DNA from: Parundibacterium terreum
Lineage (GTDB): Bacteria > Pseudomonadota > Gammaproteobacteria > Burkholderiales > Burkholderiaceae_D
Length of the DNA: 64,000 nucleotides
Reading direction: 5' to 3'
NCBI RefSeq assembly: GCF_014636315.1
Contig: NZ_BMED01000002.1
Coordinates: forward strand, 62,001-126,000
Positions 16,089-25,162 of this stretch are shown here, piece by piece. The notes below the pieces were generated by a model. The model saw nothing but the letters and a program-made list of their open reading frames with translations, did no database searches and was not told where the DNA came from. The position numbers and the translations under genes were made by a program. Position 1 is the first letter of the stretch; every line of letters starts with the position of its first letter.

Positions 16089-16502
16089 TCAGGCAGCGTG
16101 GGCAAGAGGTTCATTACCGACTTCATCCACCATGCCCTTTAGTTTTTGGCTGGCGTGGAAGGTAACAACGCGGCGCGCTGTAATGGGAATTTCTTCGCCG
16201 GTTTTAGGATTGCGGCCGGGGCGCTGCGGTTTGTCGCGCAACTGGAAGTTGCCGAAGCCGGACAGTTTGACGGCCTCGCCTCTTTCCAGCGCATTGCGGA
16301 TTTCGTCAAAGAAGGTTTCCACCATATCTTTGGCTTCGCGTTTATTCAAGCCCACTTGCTCGAAAAGCAGCTCTGCCAACTCGGCCTTGGTCAAGGTCGG
16401 CAGTTCTTTTTCGGCTTGTGAGCGCGCTTTGGCTTCACGCATCGCACGGTTCAAATCTGCATCCAGAACCGATTGAAGCTCAGCGGAAGTCACGTCATTC
16501 AT
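16089..16502 (-). CDS. ihfA: Integration host factor subunit alpha, N-terminally extended
   Basis: IHF alpha forms a heterodimer with IHF beta that bends DNA sharply in recombination, replication and transcription. From residue 36 the sequence is typical: [30 protein letters not shown], then the beta-arm block [28 protein letters not shown] with the intercalating proline (GRNPKTGE), then [14 protein letters not shown]. The usual protein is about 100 residues; this one is 137 because of about 35 extra N-terminal residues ([20 protein letters not shown]). I start at ATG 16502, nine bases after AGGGA; the TTG at 16511 abuts that site and is unsuitable. It sits between pheT and merR, as in related bacteria. 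Confidence 0.95.
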   Translation of the reverse strand: MNDVTSAELQSVLDADLNRAMREAKARSQAEKELPTLTKAELAELLFEQVGLNKREAKDMVETFFDEIRNALERGEAVKLSGFGNFQLRDKPQRPGRNPKTGEEIPITARRVVTFHASQKLKGMVDEVGNEPLAHAA

Positions 16503-16657
16503 TATTTTCAATCCCTACTTACTTATTAATTCAACAGCGCCCACTCCAGATACAACCAGGTTCAGCGCACTATTGAAGCAGGCTCTCGGCCTTTTATCTA
16601 TTGATCCGACTTATTGATTCGGCTTATTAAAACAGGCGCGAACCAAGTCTCCCCCTA

Positions 16658-19084
16658 TCAACGCATTCTTGCAGCACACTTGGCAGTTGCAACAGCGACA
16701 AAAGCGGCCATTGCGGCTTCTACTTTATCGTCTTGCAAGGTACTTTGAGTATCTTGCAAGGTAAAGCGGAAAGCAAGACTTTTTTCGTCATTTTCCAAAC
16801 CCTTGCCGCGATATTCATCAAATAAAACAACGGCTTGCATGATTTTACACGCTTCGCTGGAACTTGCCTCAGCGGCGAAGGCATCCAGCAAATCCTGGGT
16901 GGAGATTGCCTGCTTGACCACCAATGCCAGATCGCGTGTCACGGCCTGGAATTTGGATATTTCGCGGTAAGCGGGTACTTGCATGGACTGCAAAGCCGCC
17001 GTATCAACCTCAAACACGACCGGAGCCAAAGGCAGGTCATACTTTTGTTGTAGGCGCGGGTGCAATTCACCGATCACGCCGACGGCTTGCCCATCGCACT
17101 CTATGCGCGCGGAACGGCCCGGATGCAGGGCTGGATGCTCCGTCTTGATGAAGCGCAATACGCGCGGTGCAAACAATGCTTCCAGATCCGCTTTCACGTC
17201 GAAGAAATCAACGTTACGCGTGTCCTGGCCCCATTGCTCATCTGCTACCGGACCATAGGCCAATGCTGCCAGACGCTTGGGCTGGTTGTAACCAGCCACC
17301 GTCAACGGGCCGTCAGGCACATTGTTGTCGCGCAAATAAACAGCGCCGATCTCAAACACGCGCACGCGGTTGAGCTTGCGGTTCAGGTTATAGCGGGCAT
17401 TCGCAACCAGGCTGGCCACCAGGCTGGAGCGCATCACACTCATCTGGCTGGCGATAGGGTTCAGCAGCTTGATAGGATTGGTATTGCCGGCGAAATCTTT
17501 TTCCCAGGCTTCTTCGACGAAACTGAAGTTGACCACTTCCTGATAATCCAGGTCGGCAACCTGGCGGCGCACGGTGAATAGCGAACGGTGATTTTCCGGC
17601 GCGATCAACATGGTATTTGCAGCCACAGGCGGCAAGGCCGGGATGTTTTCAAAACCATACACGCGGGCGACTTCCTCGATCAGATCTTCTTCGATTTCTA
17701 TATCGAAGCGATAGGATGGCGGCGTCACCAGGAATTCTCCTGCTGTCTGCGTAAATACCAGTCCCAGACGTGTGAAAATGTCGGCAATGACCTCGTCCGT
17801 CAACGGCACGCCAATGACCTTCACCGCACGCGCGGTACGCAGCTTGACAGCCGGGCGTTGTGGCAGGTTGACGATATGGTCGTCTACCGGACCGACCGTT
17901 ACTTGCCCTGCACCGCCGCAGATTTCCACGATCAGCGCGGTGATGCGCTCGATATGCTCCACGGTAGTAGCGAAGTCCACGCCGCGTTCAAAGCGGTGCG
18001 CCGCATCGGTAGAGAAGTTATATTTGCGTGCCCTGCCCTGTATCGCCTGCGGCCACCAGAATGCTGCTTCCAGATAGATGTTCTGCGTGTCCAGTGTCAC
18101 CGCAGTGGAATCGCCGCCCATAATACCGGCCAGCGATTCAATTTCTTTGTCGTCGGAAATAACGCCGACCCAGTCATCAACAGCAACAGTATTGCCGTTC
18201 AGCAGCTTCAACGATTCGCCCGGCTTGCCCCAGCGCACATCCAGCCCGCCATGGATCTTGTCCAGATCGAATACATGGCTAGGACGGCCCATTTCCAGCA
18301 TCACATAATTGGAAATATCCACCAGTGCCGAGATCGGACGCTGACCGCTGCGTTCCAGCCTTTGCTTCATCCAGTCCGGGGTTGGCGCCTTGGCATTCAC
18401 ACCGCGTATGATACGGCCACTGAAACGGCCGCACAGGTCGGGCGCGGAAATTTTCACCGGCAATTTGTCTTGCAGGGTAACTGCCACTTCGCGTACTTCA
18501 GGCAAGGTCAGCGGCGTGCCTGTCAGCGCGGAAACTTCGCGCGCAACGCCCAGCACGGACAGGCAATCTGCCTTGTTCGGTGTCAGCTTGATCGTGAACT
18601 TCAGGTCGTTCAGCTGATAGTAATCGCGGAAGTTCTGGCCTACCGGCGCGTCTGCCGGCAAGTCCAGCAAGCCGCCGTGGTCTTCAGACAGTTTCAATTC
18701 GCGAGCAGAGCACAACATGCCTTGCGATTCAACACCGCGCAACTGGCCAAGCTTGATTTCAAAGGCCTTGCCGTCTTCGCCTGGAGGCAACACTGCGCCC
18801 ACCATCGCGCAAGGCACTTTCATGCCCACGCGCACATTCGGCGCGCCGCAGACGATATTCAGGATGGTGCCGGTACCGACATTGACCTGGCAGACATTCA
18901 GCCGATCAGCATTCGGGTGCTTGGCGATCTCCAGGATTTCAGCCACAACAACATTGGAGAACGGAGGAGCGACAGGATCGATGTCCTCTACTTCCAGTCC
19001 TGACATAGTCAGCAGGTGCGACAGTTCATCCGAAGTCATCTTCGGATCTACCATGGTACGGAGCCAGTTTTCGGAAAATTGCAT
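16658..19084 (-). CDS. pheT: Phenylalanyl-tRNA synthetase beta subunit
   Basis: The 808-residue subunit pairs with PheS in the alpha2-beta2 enzyme that charges tRNA-Phe. It shows the usual order: N-terminal tRNA-binding OB domain (about 38-150, [14 protein letters not shown]), B3/B4 editing domain ([10 protein letters not shown] to about 400, with [18 protein letters not shown]), B5 domain, a catalytically inactive class II core ([21 protein letters not shown]), and a C-terminal anticodon-binding FDX-ACB fold ending KCAARMR. It lies 74 bp after pheS, with a hairpin in the gap, and is followed by ihfA. Length matches the family. Confidence 0.97.
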   Translation of the reverse strand: MQFSENWLRTMVDPKMTSDELSHLLTMSGLEVEDIDPVAPPFSNVVVAEILEIAKHPNADRLNVCQVNVGTGTILNIVCGAPNVRVGMKVPCAMVGAVLPPGEDGKAFEIKLGQLRGVESQGMLCSARELKLSEDHGGLLDLPADAPVGQNFRDYYQLNDLKFTIKLTPNKADCLSVLGVAREVSALTGTPLTLPEVREVAVTLQDKLPVKISAPDLCGRFSGRIIRGVNAKAPTPDWMKQRLERSGQRPISALVDISNYVMLEMGRPSHVFDLDKIHGGLDVRWGKPGESLKLLNGNTVAVDDWVGVISDDKEIESLAGIMGGDSTAVTLDTQNIYLEAAFWWPQAIQGRARKYNFSTDAAHRFERGVDFATTVEHIERITALIVEICGGAGQVTVGPVDDHIVNLPQRPAVKLRTARAVKVIGVPLTDEVIADIFTRLGLVFTQTAGEFLVTPPSYRFDIEIEEDLIEEVARVYGFENIPALPPVAANTMLIAPENHRSLFTVRRQVADLDYQEVVNFSFVEEAWEKDFAGNTNPIKLLNPIASQMSVMRSSLVASLVANARYNLNRKLNRVRVFEIGAVYLRDNNVPDGPLTVAGYNQPKRLAALAYGPVADEQWGQDTRNVDFFDVKADLEALFAPRVLRFIKTEHPALHPGRSARIECDGQAVGVIGELHPRLQQKYDLPLAPVVFEVDTAALQSMQVPAYREISKFQAVTRDLALVVKQAISTQDLLDAFAAEASSSEACKIMQAVVLFDEYRGKGLENDEKSLAFRFTLQDTQSTLQDDKVEAAMAAFVAVATAKCAARMR

Positions 19085-19118
19085 AATTCAGCCGTGGAAA
19101 TGTGCTTGTTTTATAGAT

Positions 19119-19151
19119 CGCGGTCCTGCAGTAAATTTCACTGCAGCCGCG
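19119..19151 (-). other. Hairpin in the pheS-pheT intercistronic gap
   Basis: CGCGG-TC-CTGCAGT at 19119-19132 pairs with ACTGCAG-CCGCG at 19140-19151: 12 base pairs with a 2-nt bulge and a 7-nt loop. No T-run follows on the minus strand, so it is not an intrinsic terminator; it may set mRNA stability or the PheS:PheT ratio. Confidence 0.55.
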
Positions 19152-19158
19152 GATTTAT

Positions 19159-20175
19159 TTAATTGAATTGCTTCAGGAAGCGCAGGTCGCCTTCATAGAA
19201 CAGGCGCAGGTCGCTGATGCCGTAACGCAGCATCGTCAGGCGCTCCAGGCCGGAACCAAAAGCAAAACCTATGAACTTGTCCGGGTCCAGGCCCATGTTC
19301 CTGACCACCGTAGGATGCACCTGGCCGGAGCCTGATACTTCCAGCCAGCGGCCTTTCAGCGGACCGATGCCGAAGGCAATATCGATCTCTGCGGACGGTT
19401 CGGTAAAAGGGAAATACGAAGGACGGAAGCGCACTTGCAGATCGTCGGTCTCAAAGAAGGCCTTGACGAAATTCAGGTACACGCCTTTCAGGTCGGCGAA
19501 GCTAATGTCTTCTGCAATCCACAAGCCTTCTACCTGATGAAACATCGGAGAATGCGTTGCGTCGCTATCTACGCGATAGGTACGACCAGGTGCGATGACC
19601 TTGATCGGCGACTGGTTCATGCGCGCATAGCGCACCTGCATAGGGCTGGTGTGCGTGCGCAGCAGCAGTTGCTTGCCGTCGGAATCTTTGCCGTCGATGT
19701 AGAAGGTATCCTGCATGGAACGAGCAGGATGGTTTTCCGGGCTGTTCAGCGCAGTGAAGTTGGTCCAGTCGGTTTCAATCTCAGGGCCGTCGGCCACGTC
19801 AAAACCGATGGAGCGGAAAATTTCTTCCACGCGCTGCCAGGTACGCATGACAGGATGGATGCCGCCCATGCCGCGGCCGCGGCCCGGCAGGCTGACGTCG
19901 ATCGCTTCTGCATTCAGGCGCGTCTGCATCTGCGCATTGGCCAGCGCTTCGCGCCTGTCGGTCAGCGCGTTTTCAATTTGTTCCTTGATGGCATTGATGA
20001 TGGCGCCTTGCGCCTTGCGCTCGTCGGGAGCCAGCTTGCCCAGGCTCTTCATTTGCTCGGTAATTTGCCCGGTCTTGCCCAGGTATAGCGCTTTCGCATT
20101 TTCCAGGGCAGCAGCGTCCTGGGCAGCAGCGAAATCTGCACGTGCTTGAGTTACGAGATGGTCTAAGGGATTCAT
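19159..20175 (-). CDS. pheS: Phenylalanyl-tRNA synthetase alpha subunit
   Basis: This 338-residue catalytic subunit activates phenylalanine and transfers it to tRNA-Phe. The start is the ATG at 20175 ([11 protein letters not shown]) with GGGA about ten bases before it; the frame stays open upstream from a TTG, but the product then exceeds family length. N-terminal coiled coil covers about 1-90. Class II motifs are visible: [14 protein letters not shown] (motif 1), [13 protein letters not shown] and [13 protein letters not shown] (motif 2 region), and the phenylalanine pocket/motif 3 [19 protein letters not shown]. It lies downstream of rplT, separated by a terminator that may allow partial read-through, and upstream of pheT. 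Confidence 0.96.
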   Translation of the reverse strand: MNPLDHLVTQARADFAAAQDAAALENAKALYLGKTGQITEQMKSLGKLAPDERKAQGAIINAIKEQIENALTDRREALANAQMQTRLNAEAIDVSLPGRGRGMGGIHPVMRTWQRVEEIFRSIGFDVADGPEIETDWTNFTALNSPENHPARSMQDTFYIDGKDSDGKQLLLRTHTSPMQVRYARMNQSPIKVIAPGRTYRVDSDATHSPMFHQVEGLWIAEDISFADLKGVYLNFVKAFFETDDLQVRFRPSYFPFTEPSAEIDIAFGIGPLKGRWLEVSGSGQVHPTVVRNMGLDPDKFIGFAFGSGLERLTMLRYGISDLRLFYEGDLRFLKQFN

Positions 20176-20310
20176 GCGTTTTTTCCCGCTGAAGGGAGCT
20201 GAAAACAAAAAGTTGTTGAGAAATTAGCCTTAACTAGCATTAACGCTGTCGGCAAGGAGAATGTCTCAATAGCCTGATGTACCGCTCGGACAGGGCACTA
20301 TAGTGATCTG

Positions 20311-20347
20311 AAAATAAAACGGGGCATAGGATTCAACCTCTGCCCCG
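20311..20347 (-). terminator. Terminator/attenuator between rplT and pheS
   Basis: On the minus strand CGGGGCA-G-AGG pairs with CCT-A-TGCCCCG across a 6-nt loop (20320-20347, one mismatch) and is followed by TTTTATTTT. It lies 50 bp after rplT and 135 bp before pheS, so it may end the infC-rpmI-rplT message or attenuate pheST. Confidence 0.8.
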
Positions 20348-20397
20348 CTCACTGATTGCCGGCGCACGCAAGGTGCATCGGCATCTAATAACAACAA

Positions 20398-20757
20398 TTA
20401 CGCAGCCAGGTTAGCCTTAACTTGATTAACAATCGCAGCAAACGCTGGTTTGTCCATCACTGCCATATCGGCCAGGACTTTACGGTCCAGTTCGATAGAA
20501 GCTTTTTTCAGGCCGTTCATGAACACGCTGTAAGTCATGCCATGTTCACGGGTTGCTGCATTGATACGGGTAATCCACAGTGCGCGGAATACACGTTTTT
20601 TGTTACGACGATCACGGTATGCATATTGACCAGCGCGCATAACTGCTTGCTTGGCAATACGGTATACCTTGCTACGGCGACCACGATAGCCTTTGGCTAA
20701 GTCGAGGACTTTCTTATGACGGGCACGAGCTGTAACCCCACGTTTTACTCTAGGCAT
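20398..20757 (-). CDS. rplT: 50S ribosomal protein L20
   Basis: The 119-residue protein binds 23S rRNA early in 50S assembly and in many bacteria represses its own operon. It is extremely basic at the N-terminus ([33 protein letters not shown]), which threads into rRNA, and ends with the globular helical part [23 protein letters not shown]. Length is exactly that of the family. It is 28 bp after rpmI; a clear GGAG-type site (AAGGAGT) precedes the ATG. Confidence 0.98.
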   Translation of the reverse strand: MPRVKRGVTARARHKKVLDLAKGYRGRRSKVYRIAKQAVMRAGQYAYRDRRNKKRVFRALWITRINAATREHGMTYSVFMNGLKKASIELDRKVLADMAVMDKPAFAAIVNQVKANLAA

Positions 20758-20785
20758 AGTAACTCCTTAAATATTGAGTATGAGG

Positions 20786-20983
20786 TTAAGCTGTTGGCAT
20801 CATGCGAGTTACGGAAGCCATGTTTGTATCATGGACACCGACTGCACCGCGCAACTGACGTTTGTTTTTGGTAGTTTTCTTAGTCAAGATGTGGCGTTTG
20901 AAAGCCTGACCACGTTTGACAGTTCCACCTGGACGTACACGGAAGCGCTTTTTCGCGCTGCTTTTCGTCTTCATTTTTGGCAT
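20786..20983 (-). CDS. rpmI: 50S ribosomal protein L35
   Basis: The 65-residue basic protein is a late-binding 50S component. [14 protein letters not shown] and the following [22 protein letters not shown] are typical of L35. It sits in the conserved order infC-rpmI-rplT, 28 bp before rplT, and is likely co-regulated through L20. Confidence 0.97.
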   Translation of the reverse strand: MPKMKTKSSAKKRFRVRPGGTVKRGQAFKRHILTKKTTKNKRQLRGAVGVHDTNMASVTRMMPTA

Positions 20984-21147
20984 AACACTATCTGTCTATT
21001 ACGACAGCTCCACTTTTAACATGATTGTAGGTGGCAACGATTACGATGCGCTTGGATGCCTACTCTCACTTGTTGGGCAATGAAATCTAGTCCATCGCCA
21101 TTCGGACAGTTGCGATTTTCATCGCAACGATCACAAATCTTTTCTGT

Positions 21148-21669
21148 TTACTTCTTCTTCTTAGGCGCCAGAATCATGATCATCTGACGGCCTTCCATCT
21201 TTGGAAACTGCTCTACCTGGCCATACGGTTCCAGATCAAGTTTCAGACGTTCCAGCATACGCATACCGATTTCCTGGTGGGCCATTTCACGGCCGCGGAA
21301 ACGCAAGGTAATCTTGGTCTTGTCGCCATCGTCCAGGAATTTGGTCAGATTACGCAATTTGATATTGTAATCGCCATCATCCGTACCTGGGCGGAACTTG
21401 ACTTCCTTGACCAGAATGACTTTTTGCTTCAGCTTGGCTTCGTGCGCCTTCTTCTGTTCCTGGTACTTGAACTTGCCGTAATCCATCAGACGGCAAACAG
21501 GCGGCTGGGCAGTTGGCGCTATTTCAACCAGATCAACGTTGGCTTCTTCGGCCAGACGAAAAGCTTCTGCCAGTTTAACGATGCCTAAAGGCTCATTCTC
21601 AACGCCGCTCAGGCGCACTTCTAGCGCAGTAATTTCACCGTTGATGCGATGTGACTTGTCAGTAGCTAT
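21148..21669 (-). CDS. infC: Translation initiation factor IF-3, with a non-canonical ATA start
   Basis: IF-3 binds the 30S subunit, prevents premature joining and checks initiator tRNA and start codon. The 173-residue product has the N-domain [16 protein letters not shown], the linker [12 protein letters not shown], and the C-domain [20 protein letters not shown] with [14 protein letters not shown] at the end. I place the start at ATA 21669-21667: AAGGA lies seven bases upstream, and family N-termini begin at this point ([11 protein letters not shown]). An in-frame TTG five codons earlier lies before the ribosome-binding site. The infC genes of many bacteria use AUU/AUA starts so that IF-3 represses its own translation. 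It is 58 bp after thrS. Confidence 0.93.
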   Translation of the reverse strand: MATDKSHRINGEITALEVRLSGVENEPLGIVKLAEAFRLAEEANVDLVEIAPTAQPPVCRLMDYGKFKYQEQKKAHEAKLKQKVILVKEVKFRPGTDDGDYNIKLRNLTKFLDDGDKTKITLRFRGREMAHQEIGMRMLERLKLDLEPYGQVEQFPKMEGRQMIMILAPKKKK

Positions 21670-21727
21670 TGTAGTTTCCTTCAAAAATTAAATAAATTGG
21701 CTGCGCTTCCTCGCCAGGCTTATCCGG

Positions 21728-23635
21728 TCAGGCCTTGGTGTCGATCTCGTTTTTCAGACGATCTACCAGGGCATCCAGAGGCATTGCCCCCAGGTCCAGA
21801 TTACCACGCGTACGCACAGCCACTGTGTTTGCATCCCTCTCCTTATCACCGATAACGATGATATAAGGCAGTTTTTGAACGGAATGCTCGCGTATTTTAT
21901 AGGTAATCTTCTCGTTACGCAAATCCAAATGCACTCTAAACCCTTGTTTCTTCAGGTTTTCTGCTACTGATTTGGCGTAATCGGCCTGTGCATCCGAGAT
22001 ATTCAGCACGACGATTTGTACAGGAGACAACCATAACGGCATCGCACCGGCATGATTTTCTATCAAGATACCGATAAAACGTTCCATGGAGCCAACAATC
22101 GCCCTGTGCAACATCACTGGCACTTTGCGGGAGTTGTCATCCGATACATATTCTGCATCCAAACGGCCAGGCATGGAGAAATCGACCTGCATGGTACCAA
22201 CCTGCCAAGGGCGGCCAAGGCTGTCCTTCAGGTGATATTCAATCTTGGGACCATAGAACGCACCTTCACCCGGCAACTCTTCCCAAGTGACGCCGCATTG
22301 GCGCAATGCAGAGCGCAGAGCCTCTTCCGCAGTGTCCCAGACTTCGTCGGAGCCGATGCGGTTATCCGGACGCAGTGCGATCTTGATAAAGATGTTTTCA
22401 AAACCGAAATCAGCATATACCTTCATCGCCTGCGGATGGAAAGCAGTTACCTCAGCCAAAATCTGTTCTTCAGTACAGAAGATATGGCCGTCATCCTGGG
22501 TAAAGCCGCGCACGCGCATGATGCCGTGCAAAGCGCCGGAAGGCTCATTGCGGTGGCATTGGCCAAACTCGCCGAAACGCAAGGGCAATTCGCGGTAGCT
22601 GCGCATATTGGAATTGAAGATCTGCACATGGCCTGGGCAGTTCATCGGCTTCAACGCATAGTGGCGATTTTCCGACTCAGTGGAGAACATGTTCTCGCGA
22701 TAGTTTTCCCAGTGGCCAGTACGCTCCCACAAAGTGCGGTCCAGAATCTGCGGGCCCTTGACTTCCTGGTAGCCGCAATCCTGATATACCTTGCGCATGT
22801 ATTGCTCAACCTGCTGCCAGATAGTCCAGCCCTTTGGATGCCAGAAAATCAGGCCCGGAGCTTCGTCCTGGAAGTGGAACAGGTCCAGCGCCTTGCCCAG
22901 CTTGCGGTGGTCGCGTTTTTCCGCCTCTTCCAGCATATGCAGGTAGGCTTCCAACTCCTCCTTCTTGGCAAACGCAGTACCGTACACGCGTTGCAGCATC
23001 TCGTTCTTGGAGTCGCCACGCCAGTAAGCGCCCGCCAGCTTCATCAGCTTGAACACTTTCAGTTTGCCAGTGGATGGCACGTGCGGGCCGCGGCACAGAT
23101 CAGTGAAATTACCCTCTGTGTACAGCGACACATCCTCACCTTGCGGGATGGAACCGATGATCTCGGCCTTATACGCCTCGCCTATCGATTTGAAGTAGGC
23201 AACAGCTTCATCGCGCGGCAATACCTTGCGAGTAACAGGCTCGTCTTTCTTGGCCAGCTCAGCCATTTTCTTTTCAATCGCGACCAGATCGTCCGGAGTA
23301 AACGGGCGCTTGTACGAAAAATCGTAGTAGAAGCCGTTTTCAATGACCGGACCAATAGTGACCTGGGCTTCAGGGAACAATTCTTTCACTGCGTAAGCCA
23401 GCAAGTGCGCTGTGGAGTGGCGAATGACATCCAGGCCATCCGCATCCTTATCAGTGACGATGGACAGATCCACATCGTTTTCGATCAGGTAAGAGGTATC
23501 AACCACTTTGCCGTTGACCTTGCCGGCCAATGCCGCCTTGGCGAGACCGGCGCCGATACTGCCGGCCACCTGGGCAACAGTAACTGGCGCTTCAAATTGA
23601 CGCTGCGAACCATCTGGAAGTCGGACTGAAATCAT
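21728..23635 (-). CDS. thrS: Threonyl-tRNA synthetase
   Basis: The 635-residue cytoplasmic enzyme charges tRNA-Thr. I use ATG 23635 ([14 protein letters not shown]) because GGAG lies six bases upstream; the open frame continues 34 codons into the leader. Domains: TGS at 1-61, editing N2 domain with [11 protein letters not shown] (the HxxxH zinc-like editing site) near 74, class II catalytic core from about 240 ([15 protein letters not shown], the zinc ligand cysteine in [12 protein letters not shown], then [15 protein letters not shown]), and C-terminal anticodon-binding domain ([16 protein letters not shown]). It heads the thrS-infC-rpmI-rplT transcript, downstream of tRNA-Val and a terminator-like hairpin in its leader. 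Confidence 0.97.
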   Translation of the reverse strand: MISVRLPDGSQRQFEAPVTVAQVAGSIGAGLAKAALAGKVNGKVVDTSYLIENDVDLSIVTDKDADGLDVIRHSTAHLLAYAVKELFPEAQVTIGPVIENGFYYDFSYKRPFTPDDLVAIEKKMAELAKKDEPVTRKVLPRDEAVAYFKSIGEAYKAEIIGSIPQGEDVSLYTEGNFTDLCRGPHVPSTGKLKVFKLMKLAGAYWRGDSKNEMLQRVYGTAFAKKEELEAYLHMLEEAEKRDHRKLGKALDLFHFQDEAPGLIFWHPKGWTIWQQVEQYMRKVYQDCGYQEVKGPQILDRTLWERTGHWENYRENMFSTESENRHYALKPMNCPGHVQIFNSNMRSYRELPLRFGEFGQCHRNEPSGALHGIMRVRGFTQDDGHIFCTEEQILAEVTAFHPQAMKVYADFGFENIFIKIALRPDNRIGSDEVWDTAEEALRSALRQCGVTWEELPGEGAFYGPKIEYHLKDSLGRPWQVGTMQVDFSMPGRLDAEYVSDDNSRKVPVMLHRAIVGSMERFIGILIENHAGAMPLWLSPVQIVVLNISDAQADYAKSVAENLKKQGFRVHLDLRNEKITYKIREHSVQKLPYIIVIGDKERDANTVAVRTRGNLDLGAMPLDALVDRLKNEIDTKA

Positions 23636-23695
23636 TTTGCTCTCCATGCCAGCAATGTAAGTTTGCTGAAAAACACTACTGAAAAAATGCGGACG

Positions 23696-23725
23696 AAAAA
23701 AAACGCGGCATAGCCGCGTTTTTTT
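23696..23725 (-). terminator. Bidirectional terminator hairpin between tRNA-Val and thrS
   Basis: Seven A residues plus CGCGGC (23697-23709) pair perfectly with GCCGCG plus seven T residues (23713-23725) around a 3-nt loop. On the minus strand it follows tRNA-Val and precedes thrS by about 60 bp, so it either ends the tRNA transcript or acts as a thrS attenuator. Confidence 0.85.
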
Positions 23726-23848
23726 CAATACATACAAACGAAAAAGAACCTCGACTAGCGTCGCTCACAAGTTGCAGTGATCGTAGTTCGCGGTGTCATA
23801 ACCATGATGCCTTTCTCGCTCTTATGTAATAAATTACAAAATAAATTC

Positions 23849-23925
23849 TGGTGGGCGGTGCAGAATTCGAATCTGCGACCCCTTGGATGTCGACCAAGTA
23901 TTCTAACCAGCTGAACTAACCGCCC
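23849..23925 (-). tRNA. tRNA-Val (anticodon GAC)
   Basis: A 77-nt cloverleaf on the minus strand: acceptor arms GGGCGGT/ACCGCCC fully paired, D-arm GTTCAGCTGGTTAGAAT, anticodon stem CTTGG/CCAAG enclosing TCGACAT with anticodon GAC, T-arm GCAGATTCGAATTCTGC, discriminator A and encoded CCA. It reads GTC and GTT valine codons. Confidence 0.96.
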
Positions 23926-23936
23926 GAAGAGCCGAA

Positions 23937-23965
23937 ACTATAGCAAAGATCACCAGTCGCGTAAA
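23937..23965 (-). promoter_or_regulatory. Sigma70 promoter of tRNA-Val
   Basis: On the minus strand TTTACG (23965-23960), a 17-bp spacer and TATAGT (23942-23937) stand 12 bp before the tRNA 5' end. The -10 box matches five of six and the -35 four of six consensus bases. Confidence 0.72.
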
Positions 23966-24184
23966 GTTTTTTTAGGCAATTTTTAATAAAATATTTCCCC
24001 AAACACCAGTACCCACCCCAATTTGCTCATTATTTCGGCAAAAATAGTAAGGCAGAAAATGTGGATTTTCATCAGCATTTCACTTTAAACAGCTAAACTA
24101 TTGCGAACTATGCAGGCCATGCATTCCAATTTCAAACCCAGACTAGCTGACCGCGCCTCACACAGATAGTCGACCTCACGATCC

Positions 24185-25150
24185 ATGCACGCAAAACCCT
24201 CTACCGATCAAAGTACCGAACTGCATGCGCACCGCCACGGCGATGCCGAGCATAATCATTTCTTCGAACATCGCAGCCAGGCAGTGCTGGCATGGGCGCT
24301 CGCCCTTACGCTGGGCTTTGCGGGCGTGGAAGCTGCCTTCGGTTTCTGGTCCAATTCTTTGGCGTTGATTTCCGACGCCGGCCATATGGTGACAGATGCC
24401 GCAGCCCTGGGTCTGGCGCTGCTGGCGCAGATCATCGCCAAGCGACCGCCGACGGCGAAAAATTCTTTTGGCTTTGGCCGTGCAGAAGCGCTGGCAGCTT
24501 TCGTCAACGGCCTGGCCATGCTGATGGTGGTAGGATGGATCAGCTTTGAGGCGGTGCAGCGCCTGTCCCAGCCTGAAGTCGTGCAAGGCGGCGCAGTTAT
24601 GCTGGTGGCCAGCATAGGCCTGGTGATCAATCTCGTGGTTGCCTGGGTTCTGTCGCATGACAAGGAAAGCGTCAATACCAAAGCCGCTCTGGTGCATGTG
24701 ATGGGCGACTTGCTTGGCTCGGTAGCCGCCATCGTTTCCGGTGCAGTGATCTATTTCACCGGCTGGATGCGGATCGATCCGCTGCTATCCATTTTCGTGT
24801 CGCTGCTGATCCTGAAATCCACCTTGGGCGTATTGATGGAGTCTTATCACTTCCTGATGGAAGGCGTGCCGCACAAGATAGACTATCTGCAGGTTGGCCA
24901 GGACCTGACGACCATAGACGGTGTGCTATCCGTGCATGACTTGCATGTATGGGAAATGTCACCGGGATTTCCGGCGCTGATAGGCCATCTGGAAATACGC
25001 GACCTGCAAACATGGCCCGAAATACTCGGCAAGGTTAAAACCATGCTATTAGAGAAGCACGGCATTGACCATATCACGCTACAGGCGGAAACACCGCCCA
25101 TGGTAGAGGACCGCGAAACCTGGGTTCACTCTATTGCAGGAAAGCCGTAA
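24185..25150 (+). CDS. Cation diffusion facilitator (CDF) family metal exporter
   Basis: The 321-residue inner-membrane protein exports divalent metal, most likely zinc, in exchange for protons. A histidine-rich N-terminus (HAHRHGDAEHNHFFEH) precedes six membrane segments. The transport site is complete: D64, H67, D71 in LISDAGHMVTDAAA (helix II) and H171, D175 in HVMGDLLGSV (helix V). The cytoplasmic C-terminal domain (DLHVWEMSPGFPALIGHLEI) binds regulatory metal ions. These motifs fit the ZitB/CzcD branch. It is monocistronic and convergent with relA. No metal-regulator gene lies next to it. Confidence 0.9.
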   Translation: MHAKPSTDQSTELHAHRHGDAEHNHFFEHRSQAVLAWALALTLGFAGVEAAFGFWSNSLALISDAGHMVTDAAALGLALLAQIIAKRPPTAKNSFGFGRAEALAAFVNGLAMLMVVGWISFEAVQRLSQPEVVQGGAVMLVASIGLVINLVVAWVLSHDKESVNTKAALVHVMGDLLGSVAAIVSGAVIYFTGWMRIDPLLSIFVSLLILKSTLGVLMESYHFLMEGVPHKIDYLQVGQDLTTIDGVLSVHDLHVWEMSPGFPALIGHLEIRDLQTWPEILGKVKTMLLEKHGIDHITLQAETPPMVEDRETWVHSIAGKP

Positions 25151-25162
25151 ACCTAAAACCTA

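Noticed and set aside
17588..19003. 471-aa open frame antisense to pheT
   Set aside because: Shadow of pheT on the opposite strand; no start signal or conserved motif.
22052..23629. 525-aa open frame antisense to thrS
   Set aside because: Shadow of thrS; no independent evidence.
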